A DNA stretch of 7,208 nucleotides from Holophagaceae bacterium (lineage in GTDB: Bacteria > Acidobacteriota > Holophagae > Holophagales > Holophagaceae): the NCBI GenBank assembly GCA_003158505.1, contig PMJK01000058.1:1-7208 (forward strand). Reading direction: 5' to 3'. Below are positions 1-5,254 of this stretch, in pieces. The position numbers and the translations under genes were made by a program. How positions within the stretch are numbered: position 1 is the stretch's first letter; the number at the start of each line of letters is the position of its first letter. The notes beneath the pieces were generated by a model, which saw nothing but the letters and a program-made list of their open reading frames with translations, searched no databases and was not told where the DNA came from.

Positions 1-381
1 GTTGAACCACTGCGGCGAGTTGGGGGCGCACATCTGATTGGCGAGCATGTAGGTGAGCTCGTCGTAAAAGGCCTGGGCGTCCTCGGCCGTCTCGAAATAC
101 CCGTGTGTATCCCCCCAGTGCCGCCAGCAGCCCGCCAGGCGATGGAACACCTGCCGGGCGTCCTTCTCCCCGTTGTTCTGGGCGTCGATCCCTTTCCGGC
201 GGAAATATTTCTGCGCCAGGATGTCCACGGCCACCTGGGACCAGGTCTCCGGCACCATCACGTCCTTCGCCTCGAAGACCACGGTGCCATCGAGTTTGGA
301 GATGCGGCTGGTCCTGGGTACGAACGGGATCCCTTCCAGGGGATCGTGACCTGCCTTGGTGAAGTGGCGGGCGATCTTCAT
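1..381 (-). CDS. nrdJ: Vitamin B12-dependent (class II) ribonucleotide reductase, N-terminal part
   Basis: This open frame of 127 codons starts at an ATG at 381 and runs off the left edge without a stop. The family reduces ribonucleotides to deoxyribonucleotides in the cytoplasm using adenosylcobalamin as radical generator, with or without oxygen. What I see is the typical N-terminal region of large bacterial NrdJ proteins: SRISKLDGTVVFEAKDVMVP at about residues 25-44, then WSQVAVDILAQKYFRRKG, then DARQVFHRLAGCWRHWG, and finally YMLANQMCAPNSPQWFN at the cut edge. An AGGA at 389-392 (complement) lies seven bases before the ATG and supports this start. The catalytic glycyl/cysteine core and any C-terminal zinc-finger-like tail lie outside the window. 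The gene is transcribed away from the SRP RNA gene. I am confident of the family from recognised motifs; no search was run. Confidence 0.93.
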   Translation of the reverse strand, partial: MKIARHFTKAGHDPLEGIPFVPRTSRISKLDGTVVFEAKDVMVPETWSQVAVDILAQKYFRRKGIDAQNNGEKDARQVFHRLAGCWRHWGDTHGYFETAEDAQAFYDELTYMLANQMCAPNSPQWFN

Positions 382-660
382 TTGGTTGTCCTGGGCAAGG
401 GGGGAAGAGAACTGTTCAAAAAACACGGCATGACTGAGGGCGTACAAAGCCCTCCCCGGGAGGTGGGGGCTTTAAGCTTACCTCTAGGGATTGTGCTGAG
501 AGACAAGGGTGGCCCCAAGATGTAGGGGTGTCAAGGGCTGGCGACCGGATTTTCCTATCATCTTAAAAGCGCTTGGGAGTCAGCGACTTTCATCATGGTG
601 TCCCTTCGCGCAAATGCCTCGCATTGGCCCAAAGGGTCCGATCCCGGTTAGCCTGGATGC
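382..660. promoter_or_regulatory. Divergent control region between nrdJ and the SRP RNA gene
   Basis: This stretch has no convincing protein gene. Short open frames here lack ribosome binding sites and recognisable products. It must hold the promoter and leader of nrdJ (leftward) and the promoter of the SRP RNA (rightward). On the minus strand a perfect TTGACA lies at 534-529, but no AT-rich -10 element follows at the usual distance. On the plus strand TTGGCC at 624-629 and a weak TTAGCC at 648-653 are 18 bases apart and would start RNA near 660, which agrees with the SRP RNA 5' end; this is a guess. I saw no clear NrdR box pair and no cobalamin-riboswitch core in the nrdJ leader. Confidence 0.4.
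446..473 (-). other. Possible hairpin in the nrdJ 5' leader
   Basis: The sequence can fold as an outer AAAGC/GCTTT stem and an inner CCTCC/GGAGG stem with a three-base loop. On the nrdJ strand a five-base bulge (CCCCA) separates the two. It lies about 65 bases upstream of the nrdJ start. It is not followed by a U-tract in either direction, so it does not look like a standard terminator. It could be leader structure or chance in GC-rich DNA. Confidence 0.25.
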
Positions 661-756
661 AAGCCGGGCCCCATGCATCGGGGTGCGATGAACCGGGTCA
701 GGTCGGAAGAAGCAGCCCTAAGTCGTTCCCTCGAGTGCCGTGGTAAGCCCGGCCCC
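661..756 (+). ncRNA. ffs: Signal recognition particle RNA, small bacterial (4.5S) type
   Basis: This RNA is the scaffold of the signal recognition particle. It binds Ffh and, with FtsY, directs nascent membrane proteins to the translocon. The diagnostic apical domain is present: GTCAGG at 697-702, a U-C/G-A closing stem, a GGAA tetraloop at 705-708, and AGCAGC at 711-716. This is the conserved Ffh-binding internal loop plus tetraloop of helix 8. Flanking GGG (695-697) and CCC (716-718) pair as expected. The 3' part, GAGTGCCGTGG followed by AAGCCCGGC, matches the usual small-SRP layout, and GCCCGGC at 747-753 can pair with GCCGGGC at 663-669 to close the molecule. The ends are estimated from this closing stem and could be off by several bases. 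No Alu domain is present, as expected for the short type. The tetraloop-proximal stem is two base pairs rather than the three of the E. coli sequence. Confidence 0.88.
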
Positions 757-790
757 TTTCGCGCTTGGCGCGAAAGGGGCCGGGCTTACC
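742..790 (+). terminator. Perfect 23-bp hairpin overlapping the SRP RNA 3' end, possible terminator
   Basis: Positions 742-764 and 768-790 are exact reverse complements separated by the three bases TTG. The left arm contains the last bases of the SRP RNA (GTAAGCCCGGCCCC). A very stable hairpin at this place fits a transcription stop for the SRP RNA. However, the right arm is followed by ACCGTTTGCG-like sequence rather than a run of T, so it is not a textbook intrinsic terminator. Alternatively it could be a processing site or a palindromic inserted unit. Confidence 0.5.
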
Positions 791-903
791 AACCGTTTGC
801 GCGGCGCCTGCGGCTTGCGCTCGCGGGTCGGCATTGGCATTCGAAGAGGTGTCTGAATGATTTCATTATTGCAGATATGATTAATGTAGAATGTTAAACT
901 TGA

Positions 904-932
904 TTGTGGCGAGGGTGATTGCTACAGATAAT
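904..932 (+). promoter_or_regulatory. Possible sigma-70-type promoter for the exported metallopeptidase-like gene
   Basis: TTGTGG at 904-909 and GATAAT at 927-932 are separated by exactly 17 bases. They lie just after an AT-rich stretch (about 855-900) that stands out from its GC-rich surroundings. Transcription would start near 939, giving a leader of about 24 bases to the ATG at 963. The -35 element matches only the TTG part of the consensus, so this is tentative. Confidence 0.3.
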
Positions 933-962
933 CTCGAAGACTCGTTATCCGAGAGATCCGCG

Positions 963-2135
963 ATGAAGCCAGGGGTCCGAGCACTCGGTGTTGCAGCCGT
1001 CTTCCTGGTGGTCACGACCCGTGTCCTGGCCCAGGAAGTGGAGGTGGACTTCTCCGCTTGCCAGGGCATGTCCGAAGTGTTGGAGGCCATGCACAACTGC
1101 GCTTCGCTCGAAAGCGTGTCGCGCAGGCTCGACGCGCTCCTCGATACGCGCCCCTATCAGATGATGTTCAAACACTACAACCGCTCCTGGAGGCCCAATC
1201 ATCTTCCCAAGCCCGTATTCAAGAGGATGATCCTGAGCCTGCGGTTTGAGGGGGAATACACTCCCGGCGAGAACTCCCGCGCGGATTCGATGCTCAAGCA
1301 ATGGAAGGGCTTCTATCGCGATCCTTCAAGGTACAGAGAACGCCTTCGCGCCCTGGAGGCGGTGGACCTGCGCACGCTTATCGCCGATGGCATCCGATAC
1401 GCCCAGGGCTGGCTCCCACCGGAGTGGAAGATTCCCGGTTTCTACCTTCCGGTCATCCCCAACGGTGGGAGCCCGGCGTTCGCCATCGAGGGCACTCAGG
1501 GATTCGATTTCCTCCAGCTTCCTTTGACCCCTTCGGGAGGGCTTGACCTGGAGTGGCTGGTGGCCACGATCTCCCACGAGTCGAATCACTTGGGCCTGCG
1601 GCCGACAACACCGGAGTCTTTGACCCAGGCCGAGAAGGTGGCCTACAGGGTGGTTAGCTTCTGTGTCGCGGAAGGCGTCGCGACGGAATTCATCAGCGGC
1701 CCCCCTCCAGGTCGGGTGCCGGCGATTCCCGGCGCCCGCTTCCACATCTTCGACGCGGATATGACCAGGGCCTGGAACGAGCGAGTCGCCGAGGAAGCCC
1801 AGATCGTAGACCATTTGGCCTCCCAGTTGGACCGGGCCACTTCCGGTGCCCTCACGGCGGAGGGATTTGATGGGGACCTGCGCGACTATTGGCTGAGTGG
1901 CTCTATCGGCCGCGCCTATGTGCTCGGCTCAGAGATTTTTGGCGCCATCGACACGGCCTTCGGCAAGGAAGCAGTGTTCACAGCGATGAGGGATCCGCGA
2001 CGGATGTTCGGACTCTACAACGCCGCGCTTGACGCAGAACTCCAGGCATTGAGCCATTGCATCCGGATTCCCGAAAAAACGGTGCAGCAGGCGATGGCCA
2101 TCGGAAACCGGACAACCAGTCCAGCCAGGGACTGA
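963..2135 (+). CDS. Exported HExxH metallopeptidase-like protein (DUF5700-like)
   Basis: I place the start at the ATG at 963 (390 residues). An in-frame ATG at 891 would add 24 residues ahead of an obvious signal peptide. From 963 the protein begins MKPGVR, followed by a hydrophobic core (ALGVAAVFLVV) and a likely cleavage site after VLA at residue 23, so it should be exported. An AGAGA lies just upstream. The key motif is HESNH, with H205, E206 and H209, in the context LVATISHESNHLGL. About 28 residues later comes CVAEGVATEF with E237. HExxH plus a downstream glutamate is the gluzincin pattern for zinc binding and catalysis. The general layout (a helical N-terminal half, a strand-rich stretch before HExxH, then a helix carrying xEGxAT) resembles the putative zinc-dependent peptidase family DUF5700. 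The family name is my recollection and is unproven here. Substrate is unknown. It is a single gene whose stop lies two bases from the convergent neighbour's stop. Confidence 0.75.
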   Translation: MKPGVRALGVAAVFLVVTTRVLAQEVEVDFSACQGMSEVLEAMHNCASLESVSRRLDALLDTRPYQMMFKHYNRSWRPNHLPKPVFKRMILSLRFEGEYTPGENSRADSMLKQWKGFYRDPSRYRERLRALEAVDLRTLIADGIRYAQGWLPPEWKIPGFYLPVIPNGGSPAFAIEGTQGFDFLQLPLTPSGGLDLEWLVATISHESNHLGLRPTTPESLTQAEKVAYRVVSFCVAEGVATEFISGPPPGRVPAIPGARFHIFDADMTRAWNERVAEEAQIVDHLASQLDRATSGALTAEGFDGDLRDYWLSGSIGRAYVLGSEIFGAIDTAFGKEAVFTAMRDPRRMFGLYNAALDAELQALSHCIRIPEKTVQQAMAIGNRTTSPARD

Positions 2136-2137
2136 GG

Positions 2138-3031
2138 CTAGACGGCAGTGGCGTCTTTCTGTCCCAGAATCCGCGCGGCGGATTCTGAGCCCGCGCGGCA
2201 CACGGTGTACAGCGGGCACGCCGCGCAGGTGCTGCGCTTGCGCAGGCCGGGACAATCGCCGAGGATGCCGAGGTGGCTGAGGGCGAAGTCGTAGCGGAGC
2301 GGATCGGCGGGATCGAGACGGCGCAGGGATGCCGTGATCTCGAGGGCCATCTTCCCGTCTGGGGTGGCCCGGCGACTGAGGCCGATGTAGCGCGATACGC
2401 GGGCCACGTGGGTGTCGAGGGGGATGGTCAGCCCATCCGCTGGGTAGCGGGTCCAGAGGCCGAGGTCGGGCCAGCCGGTCCGCACCATCCAGCGGAGGAA
2501 CATCCGCCAGCGTTTGCACGCGGCGCCTTCCAGAGGATCGGGCAGGGAGAAGCGGGAGCCATAGGAGGCCGGCAGTTCGGTTCGCAGGCGCTGGACCAGT
2601 CGCGAAAGCGCGTCATCGGGCCCTTCGCCGGGGCCCGGCAGGAGATGGGGTTCAAGGCCCTGGCCGCTCTCCCCGTCGAGGCGCTTCCAGGCCAGCAGCC
2701 AGGCCACGAGGTCGGGGCCGGTGTGGAAGCGCCAGGCCCAGGAGGCTAGGCCGGAGGTGAGGGCCTTCCGGGCTGCGGCCACGGACCTTTCCCGGAGCCA
2801 GGTCGCGGGCCGGGCCCCCAGGGGGGCCAGGGCGGCCTGGATGGCGCGGATCATCGGGTCCACCCGTCCATATGCAAGGTGGGCGGCCACGAAGGCGCCG
2901 ACCTCGCGGTCCAGGGGCGCCTCGTAGTCGAAAAGGACGCTGAGGGGATCCCTGGCCAGCGCGACCGCCGTGTCGTACCGCTCGCAGAGCCCGTCCAGGC
3001 GTGTCTTCAGGGCAAAGGTCGAGGTCCCCAT
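2138..3031 (-). CDS. TIGR02757/DUF2400 family protein, endonuclease III-like motifs
   Basis: The 297-residue protein matches the uncharacterised TIGR02757 (DUF2400) family. Visible family blocks are LFDYEAPLDREVGAFVAAHL (about 33-52), AYGRVDPMI (53-61), CKRWRMFLRWMVR (172-184), LGLWTRYP, LTIPLDTHVARVSRYIGL (201-218), and DPLRYDFALSHLGI (243-256). LDTHV with D206 corresponds to the VDTHV motif carrying the catalytic aspartate of endonuclease III-type (HhH-GPD) glycosylases. The C-terminus has C260-x8-C269-x2-C272-x5-C278, close to the C-x6-C-x2-C-x5-C iron-sulfur loop of endonuclease III. The glycine-rich hairpin with the catalytic lysine of those enzymes is not visible before LDTHV, so glycosylase/lyase activity should not be assumed. 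No strong ribosome binding site precedes the ATG at 3031. The gene is divergent from the small basic protein gene. Function is unknown; a nucleic acid role is an inference. Confidence 0.88.
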   Translation of the reverse strand: MGTSTFALKTRLDGLCERYDTAVALARDPLSVLFDYEAPLDREVGAFVAAHLAYGRVDPMIRAIQAALAPLGARPATWLRERSVAAARKALTSGLASWAWRFHTGPDLVAWLLAWKRLDGESGQGLEPHLLPGPGEGPDDALSRLVQRLRTELPASYGSRFSLPDPLEGAACKRWRMFLRWMVRTGWPDLGLWTRYPADGLTIPLDTHVARVSRYIGLSRRATPDGKMALEITASLRRLDPADPLRYDFALSHLGILGDCPGLRKRSTCAACPLYTVCRAGSESAARILGQKDATAV

Positions 3032-3168
3032 GGCGACAGTGTCTCAGGAGCCGCCAACCCCGCCGGCGAAAAACCGCACCCTGTGCCTAAAAGCACTATG
3101 TAAATGAAGCACCTCCCGTTAGGCTAATCAGTGGTGGCCCGTGGCCCCTTCTGGAGTAATAACCGCAC
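3032..3168. promoter_or_regulatory. Divergent intergenic region
   Basis: These 137 bases separate the DUF2400 gene (leftward) from the small basic protein gene (rightward) and should hold both promoters. The stretch about 3080-3110 is locally AT-rich and contains TATGTA at 3097-3102, a -10-like hexamer for rightward transcription, but no matching -35 at 16-18 bases. A GGAG at 3153-3156 sits 12 bases before the ATG at 3169, longer than usual. I see no clear operator. Confidence 0.35.
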
Positions 3169-3570
3169 ATGATGAACCTGCGTGGCCTTGGAAACCTGGC
3201 GAAGATCCTCGAAGAAGCTGCAAAGCCCGATTCCGTGTTGCGGGAAGACCGCGAGAAGCCGAAGCCCAAGGTTCTCAAAAAGGGAGAGAAGACCGGAAAC
3301 ATCCGCGTCATGGATCCCAAGCGGAAGGTCTGGTACGAAAAACGGCTGAAGGAGATCACCGCGAAGTCCGTTGCACCGGAAGACCAGGCTACTGGTCCCG
3401 TGAGCGCACCGCAGAATTCCGTGGCCCCGGCCTTGGCCAAGACCGCGGCTTCCAAGATGGGTGGCTCGCTGCTGCAGACCCTGGCCGCCGCCAAGGACGT
3501 CAAGCCCAAGGCTGAGGGGCAGAAGCGTTCCGAAGCCTGGCGCCGCAAGCCCGGCGAATCAATCTTCTAG
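3169..3570 (+). CDS. Small basic protein of unknown function
   Basis: I do not recognise this 133-residue protein. Two adjacent start codons (ATG at 3169 and 3172) are possible. A GGAG lies 12 or 15 bases upstream, which is a long spacing. The sequence is strongly hydrophilic and rich in Lys, Arg, Pro and Ala, with no signal peptide or membrane segment. An N-terminal amphipathic helix is likely (about residues 3-18, LRGLGNLAKILEEAAK). It is followed by a highly charged segment (20-65) that includes a conserved-looking core, IRVMDPKRKVWYEKRLKEI. The second half is Ala/Pro/Ser-rich and likely disordered, ending in a basic tail (RSEAWRRKPGESIF). Such composition suggests a nucleic acid or ribosome partner, but this is only an inference. 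The gene stands alone between a divergent and a convergent neighbour and is followed by a strong terminator hairpin, which supports it being real. Confidence 0.65.
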   Translation: MMNLRGLGNLAKILEEAAKPDSVLREDREKPKPKVLKKGEKTGNIRVMDPKRKVWYEKRLKEITAKSVAPEDQATGPVSAPQNSVAPALAKTAASKMGGSLLQTLAAAKDVKPKAEGQKRSEAWRRKPGESIF

Positions 3571-3602
3571 GCTGTAGGTGGTAGACCCAAGGCTCTAGAT
3601 GC

Positions 3603-3636
3603 AAAATTATGGCGGCCAAGTGGCCGCCATAATTTT
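3603..3636. terminator. Bidirectional intrinsic terminator
   Basis: Positions 3603-3618 and 3621-3636 are exact reverse complements. The stem is GC-rich at the tip (GGCGGCC) and A/T at the base (AAAATTAT/ATAATTTT), so in both directions a GC hairpin is followed by a U-rich end. It lies between the convergent small basic protein gene (ending 3570) and the SGC-x-ID gene (ending 3666) and can end transcripts from both. Confidence 0.85.
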
Positions 3637-3641
3637 GTTAA

Positions 3642-3662
3642 CGCGGGGCGGAACGCCCCGCG
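3642..3662 (-). terminator. Second hairpin, just after the SGC-x-ID gene stop
   Basis: A nine-base-pair GC stem (CGCGGGGCG with its complement) encloses a GAA loop. It starts three bases beyond the stop codon of the minus-strand gene and is followed on that strand by GTTAACAAAATT, which is only weakly U-rich. It probably assists the larger terminator at 3603-3636. Confidence 0.5.
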
Positions 3663-3665
3663 CGT

Positions 3666-4169
3666 TCATATTGCACTGCTGACGGGCCTCAAATACTTCT
3701 TCCCGATCCAGGTTGCGGCCAGGGGCCGTTCGAGCTTGCCCTGGCGCAGGTCCCCGAGGGTCAGCAGGGCCAGGTCCAGAACCGGCGTGGAACCATCCAG
3801 GGTGCCCTCGGCAAGCCGAGATTCGAGCTCGGATCGGCGGATCGCCTGGATGCCCTTCTCAAGCCGCACGAGGACCGCCTGGGGATCCTCCAAGGCCATT
3901 CCCAGTCTGGCGACGATCTGGGACACGCCCCGCAGCATGCCATCGATGGCGCAGCCTGAAGGCTGGGCGGCGAGGGTGGGTTCGGCGATGGCGATGATGC
4001 GGTGCTCGAGCAGGGTCCACGCGCCCATGTACTGGATGCCTTTGTGCCGCCAGCGGCCAAGAAGGGCCTCCAGGTCCAGTGCCAGTGCGGATGTCTCGGT
4101 GGGACAGGCCAGCGCGAGCAGCCAGAGCCGGGCGTCATCGGGCAGGCTGGCAAAGGCGGACAGGGACAT
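3666..4169 (-). CDS. Uncharacterised protein with SGC-x-ID motif (family often labelled 'ABC transporter ATPase')
   Basis: The 167-residue protein begins at an ATG at 4169, with GGAG five bases upstream (4175-4178, complement). It has no signal peptide or membrane segment. The layout of LPDDARLWLLAL (about 9-20), LLGRWRHKG (36-44), WTLLEHRIIAIAEP (51-64) and SGCAID (71-76) resembles a small cytoplasmic family, common in Bacteroidetes as I recall, with a conserved W-x2-HG, a strand of the form RFIIIALDE, and SGCSID. That family often carries the database label 'ABC transporter ATPase', but no Walker A or B motif or ABC signature is present here, so the label is not supported by this sequence. 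The conserved cysteine (C73) between Ser-Gly and Ile-Asp could be a functional residue. True function is unknown. The gene is divergent from hemH, with a tandem repeat immediately upstream. Confidence 0.8.
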   Translation of the reverse strand: MSLSAFASLPDDARLWLLALACPTETSALALDLEALLGRWRHKGIQYMGAWTLLEHRIIAIAEPTLAAQPSGCAIDGMLRGVSQIVARLGMALEDPQAVLVRLEKGIQAIRRSELESRLAEGTLDGSTPVLDLALLTLGDLRQGKLERPLAATWIGKKYLRPVSSAI

Positions 4170-4180
4170 GGGAACTCCGG

Positions 4181-4212
4181 GTGTCAGGACAGTCTAGTGT
4201 CAAGACAGTCTA
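4181..4212. repeat. Tandem 16-bp direct repeat upstream of the SGC-x-ID gene
   Basis: GTGTCAGGACAGTCTA (4181-4196) is followed immediately by GTGTCAAGACAGTCTA (4197-4212), with one mismatch. Each unit contains an inverted TGTC-NN-GACA core. The repeats lie 12-43 bases before the start codon of the minus-strand gene, so they overlap its leader or promoter, and about 95 bases before hemH. They could be paired operator sites or a small tandem duplication. Confidence 0.7.
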
Positions 4213-4226
4213 TGGGATGCCATCAT

Positions 4227-4245
4227 TCCGGAGTTCATCTCCGGA
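4227..4245. promoter_or_regulatory. Inverted repeat in the hemH upstream region
   Basis: TCCGGAG (4227-4233) and CTCCGGA (4239-4245) are perfect inverted copies separated by TTCAT. The element lies about 60 bases upstream of hemH in the divergent intergenic region, so it could be an operator or a leader hairpin. There is no direct evidence for either. Confidence 0.35.
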
Positions 4246-4306
4246 CCGCCCCCGTCCAGAGTTCCGTGACGATCGTTCCATCGACTCTCGCGTAAGGTAG
4301 TGAGTG

Positions 4307-5254
4307 ATGCGAGATACGGCAATCCTTCTCCTGAACCTCGGCGGCCCGGTGAACCTGGATCAGGTGGAACCGTTTCTGGCGGCCCTGTTCGGCGACCGGG
4401 AGCTCATCCGGCTGCCGGGCCCTGCCTGGCTGCAGGGCCCCTTCTCGAAGCTCATCGCGAAACTGCGGGCCCCCGGTGCGAGGAAGCGCTATGCGCAGAT
4501 CGGCGGTGGCTCCCCGCTGCTGCGCGAAAGCGCCTTCCAGGCCTCGGCGCTGCGGTCGGCCCTCCGCGCCGCCGGCCGCCAGGAAGCCGTGAAGCTCTGT
4601 TTCCGCAACGCATCACCGCGGGCCGCAGGGCTGCTGAAGGCCCTGAAGCGCCAGGGCATCACCAAACTCGTACCCGTGACGCTTTACCCTCACGATTGCC
4701 GCGCCACCACGGGATCGAGCCTGCGGGAACTGGCGGTCGAAGCCGCCAAGGCCGGAATGGAAATCCTGCCGGGCGTGGACCACTACGCCACGGATCCGGA
4801 TTACCTGGATGCCCTGGAGGCGCCGATCCGGGCCGCCCTGAAAGAGCTGCCTGAAGCCACGGTGATCTTCAGCGCCCACAGCCTTCCCGTGCGCCAGATC
4901 GAGGCTGGGGATCCCTACGAAAAGGAGATCCACGCCACCCGGGATGCCCTGATGGCGCGCATCGGCGAGATTCCCGGCGGCTACCTCCTGGCCTACCAGA
5001 GCCGCACAGGACCTGTGCGCTGGCTGGAGCCGCCGCTGAAAGCCGTGCTCGAATCCATGGGCGGCCGGGATGTCATCGTCGTGCCCATGAGCTTCGTCAG
5101 TGAGCACATCGAGACCCTGCACGAGCTGGACATCGAGTACCGCCACGTGGCCGACCAGGTCGGCATCCGCGCCTACCGCCGCGTGGCCGCCCCGGGCATC
5201 GATCCCGCCTACATCCGCTGCCTCACCCGGCGCGTCCTGGAGATCCTCCCATGA
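4307..5254 (+). CDS. hemH: Ferrochelatase
   Basis: The enzyme inserts ferrous iron into protoporphyrin IX, the last step of protoheme synthesis, in the cytoplasm or at the inner membrane surface. The start could be GTG at 4304 or ATG at 4307; AAGG at 4294-4297 is six or nine bases upstream, and I prefer ATG (315 residues, a normal length). Family motifs are the N-terminal LLLNLGGP (7-14), GGGSPLL (67-73), FSAHSLPVR (189-197) with metal-binding H191, GDPY (201-204), YQSRTGPVRWLEP (230-242), and FVSEHIETLHELDIEY (263-278) with H267 and E269, equivalent to the conserved HIE of ferrochelatases. The N-terminus has LNLGGP rather than the MAYGTP of coproporphyrin ferrochelatases of Firmicutes, which points to the protoporphyrin-dependent route. 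No C-terminal cysteine cluster for an iron-sulfur centre is visible. The stop overlaps the next start by four bases (ATGA), implying translational coupling. Confidence 0.95.
   Translation: MRDTAILLLNLGGPVNLDQVEPFLAALFGDRELIRLPGPAWLQGPFSKLIAKLRAPGARKRYAQIGGGSPLLRESAFQASALRSALRAAGRQEAVKLCFRNASPRAAGLLKALKRQGITKLVPVTLYPHDCRATTGSSLRELAVEAAKAGMEILPGVDHYATDPDYLDALEAPIRAALKELPEATVIFSAHSLPVRQIEAGDPYEKEIHATRDALMARIGEIPGGYLLAYQSRTGPVRWLEPPLKAVLESMGGRDVIVVPMSFVSEHIETLHELDIEYRHVADQVGIRAYRRVAAPGIDPAYIRCLTRRVLEILP

Noticed and set aside
529..534. Perfect TTGACA on the minus strand as the nrdJ -35 element
   Set aside because: The sequence 16-18 bases downstream is GC-rich (CACCCT region) with nothing like a -10 element, so the hexamer alone is not enough to call a promoter.
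382..660. Cobalamin riboswitch or NrdR box in the nrdJ leader
   Set aside because: I looked for a conserved B12-box core and for the paired AT-rich NrdR boxes on the minus strand and saw neither. A covariance model search would be needed to exclude a divergent riboswitch.
673..897. 74-codon plus-strand open frame
   Set aside because: It runs through the SRP RNA and the perfect hairpin, has no ribosome binding site, and its product is low-complexity Arg-rich sequence typical of GC-rich non-coding frames.
931..957. ATCTCG...CGAGAGAT partial inverted repeat just before the ATG at 963
   Set aside because: The arms are short and imperfect with a long spacer, and they overlap the putative -10 and ribosome binding region. 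Chance is a sufficient explanation.
1929..2519. 196-codon minus-strand open frame across the convergent stops
   Set aside because: It overlaps both the metallopeptidase-like gene (antisense) and the DUF2400 gene (another frame). Its Arg/Pro-rich product has no motif.
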